Positions 62,601-64,000 of a stretch of DNA of 64,000 nt are shown here, piece after piece. A program made the position numbers and the translations under genes. The notes under the pieces are model-generated. The model was not told where the DNA came from. It saw only the letters and a program-made list of their open reading frames with translations, and made no database searches. The DNA lies in the NCBI GenBank assembly GCA_013397695.1, contig VYZI01000019.1:3448663-3512662 (forward strand), given 5' to 3'. The first letter of the stretch is position 1. Every line of letters starts with the position of its first letter. The stretch comes from Centropus unirufus (Eukaryota; Chordata; Aves; Cuculiformes; Centropidae).

Positions 62601-63893
62601 AGAAAAGTTAATTCAGTGCCTCCACTCAACTTCTAATTTAGTTTTTGCACACAAAAGACTCAAACAAATTTTGCAGTATTTCCTGAAGCACTGCCTGGGC
62701 TCCTGCAGGATGATCTCAAAGAGGTTACAGACAATAATCTTAGTTTTCAGGTACTATGATCTTACCTTCCCTATGCACAAGACCTCTGTATATTTTTAAG
62801 ACAGCTGTCCAGAAAAGGGGATTTTTTTGCTTTTGTTTTGTAGGTATTTTTTTAAGGTTTTCAACTGCATGAGTCTCAGTTATTACCTTTCTTTTTAAAT
62901 CTAGATGCTTTAATGAATTGTTAATCTATAGCACAAGTTCATCTATGTTTACTTTAGGTCTCAATCCCAGCTGTATGCAGCAACACTTCACTAGATTCCA
63001 AGTGTTTAAAATTTCAGTCACCAAGGACAAGTAATATTTTTTCCCCGCTATGTGAGTATGGAAATAGTTGTTACAATAATATTTATTTTATTTTTTTTTA
63101 CCCGACATAAGCATGGAAAAGGTTTACAGGCATGGAAAACGTTTATATAATGCCAGGCCTGGTAGATGTTCATGTTTGCATTAATACCGAAGTAGCTTGA
63201 AAAGCAAACACATTACCTATGTTTTACAGATTCTGAAAAGTAAAAGAGCATTAGCTCAAAGTTGTTGTTGCCTACCTGCCTTGGAGTGGCCCAGGAATAT
63301 CCTTCCGCACGTACTTCTTGTCATTTTCCTCTTCCACTTTTCTAAGTTAAAGATACAAGAAAACTCTTTGTGGTTTGTACCACCACACTGACGTGTTAAC
63401 AATTTATTTCACTGATACCAGTTTCATAAATAAATCAGATAGGAACCCTTAAGTTCAGTCTAAGCTGAACTTATGTATTAGTCTTAAGTTTTGATTTTTA
63501 AGTTCTTTAACAGAAAATGTCAACCTTACAGAAGGGTCACATACATATAGGAATTAAGTTACTTGCATAGGAAAAGGAAAATAAAATCTAACATTTGAAA
63601 AAACACTTGCTGCACTTACTCTGAATACTATAGAACATACATAAAATCGCATCATTTGAGAAGCAATGGCAATTTCTTAAGGTATAAGCTTCAGAATGAC
63701 AATAAAACCTTAAACTACTAGGGAAATGAGTTACTTGCTGCTAAACATCAGTGACATGAATAATCCTCTCCTTGGCACCAACAGCAACTGCTTCTGAAGC
63801 AGTTACCCTGTGCACTTACTTTTGATTGTCTTCTAGCATCTTCATGGCTTCATTCAGGTTCTTTCCCATTTCTGCTAGGGTAGGGTCAACCAT
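44676..63893 (-). CDS. PDXDC1: PDXDC1, PLP-dependent decarboxylase domain protein (first exon off-window)
   Basis: Member of the group II PLP decarboxylase family whose substrate is not established. Twenty-two exons, in transcript order: 63893-63820, 63341-63276, 62060-61977, 61148-61002, 58729-58540, 57942-57874, 57365-57287, 56522-56438, 55621-55573, 55466-55365, 55161-55036, 54376-54326, 53414-53351, 52613-52525, 51831-51726, 51048-50883, 50237-50119, 49267-49146, 47184-47092, 47012-46916, 45806-45702 and 44935-44676. They sum to exactly 781 codons including TAG/TAA/TGA stop; human has 788 residues. Landmarks: DPTLAEMGKNL, DIPGPLQGSGQDM, GEQGHMALLGHSL, SDTTLWLCR, YENGSAYYHE, LPLLLVANAG, GHTDKLGRLKELCEQY, WLHVEG, VEDELSSPVVVF, QLVPASG, ELVETIAAT, RQIPVVGSVLNWFSP, FKRSLR. 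Coiled-coil-like segments follow the fold domain, and the C-terminus ends in ESLR as in human. The family's cofactor lysine position holds Ser here. The first exon begins with ATG after a good acceptor, but the true start lies upstream. Confidence 0.95.
61632..61632. other. Single ambiguous base (N)
   Basis: One N inside a PDXDC1 intron. It does not affect any exon. Confidence 0.97.
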
Positions 63894-64000
63894 CTTTCAG
63901 GGAAAAAGATAATAACTTTTAAGAAAAGACCAAAACACATGTATCTCTCTACTGTCCCTACCACACGTTCAATCGCAATTCATGCAACAGGAAAATCATC

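Noticed and set aside
1..64000. Search for CRISPR arrays, phage or plasmid genes, toxin-antitoxin pairs, tRNAs and rRNAs
   Set aside because: None seen. The sequence is ordinary avian nuclear DNA with intron-containing housekeeping genes; no regularly spaced direct repeats and no tRNA T-loop plus acceptor pairing were found by eye.

Overview
This is nuclear DNA from a vertebrate, almost certainly a bird. All the protein genes are split into short exons with GT/AG introns and have clear vertebrate orthologues. Promoters are CpG islands, and the interspersed repeats I can recognise are CR1 LINE fragments with the typical avian 3' end. A galliform such as chicken fits, but species is an inference. 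There is no operon, phage, plasmid, CRISPR array or other prokaryote-like system. I translated the exons by eye, and in every gene the splice phases add up without a frameshift.

Layout, left to right. Positions 1-2149 hold the last five coding exons of GSPT1 (+), the translation termination factor eRF3a, followed by a probably long 3' UTR with several poly(A) signals. Positions 8779-13604 hold all of RSL1D1 (+), a nucleolar L1-domain protein of nine coding exons. Positions 15713-16093 hold a compact TMEM238-family membrane protein gene (+) inside a CpG island broken by an assembly gap. Positions 21553-34791 hold all of RRN3/TIF-IA (+), the RNA polymerase I initiation factor, with 17 coding exons and two CR1 copies in one intron. 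Positions 36874-42754 hold all of NTAN1 (+), the N-terminal asparagine amidohydrolase, with ten coding exons. Positions 63893-44676 hold 22 coding exons of PDXDC1 (-), complete except for its first exon, which lies beyond the right edge. NTAN1 and PDXDC1 converge tail to tail.

Two conserved neighbourhoods meet here. GSPT1-RSL1D1 corresponds to human 16p13.13 and RRN3-NTAN1-PDXDC1 to human 16p13.11. They are apart in human and side by side here, with the TMEM238-like gene at the junction. RSL1D1 and RRN3 both serve ribosome production and GSPT1 serves translation termination, but I see no sign that they are co-regulated as a unit.

I found no undescribed system. The items most worth checking are an upstream ORF whose stop overlaps the RRN3 start codon, loss of two C-terminal phosphosites of RRN3, the missing cofactor lysine of PDXDC1, a stop codon inside a good splice donor in the TMEM238-like gene, and a gap flanked by a direct repeat just before the NTAN1 start.
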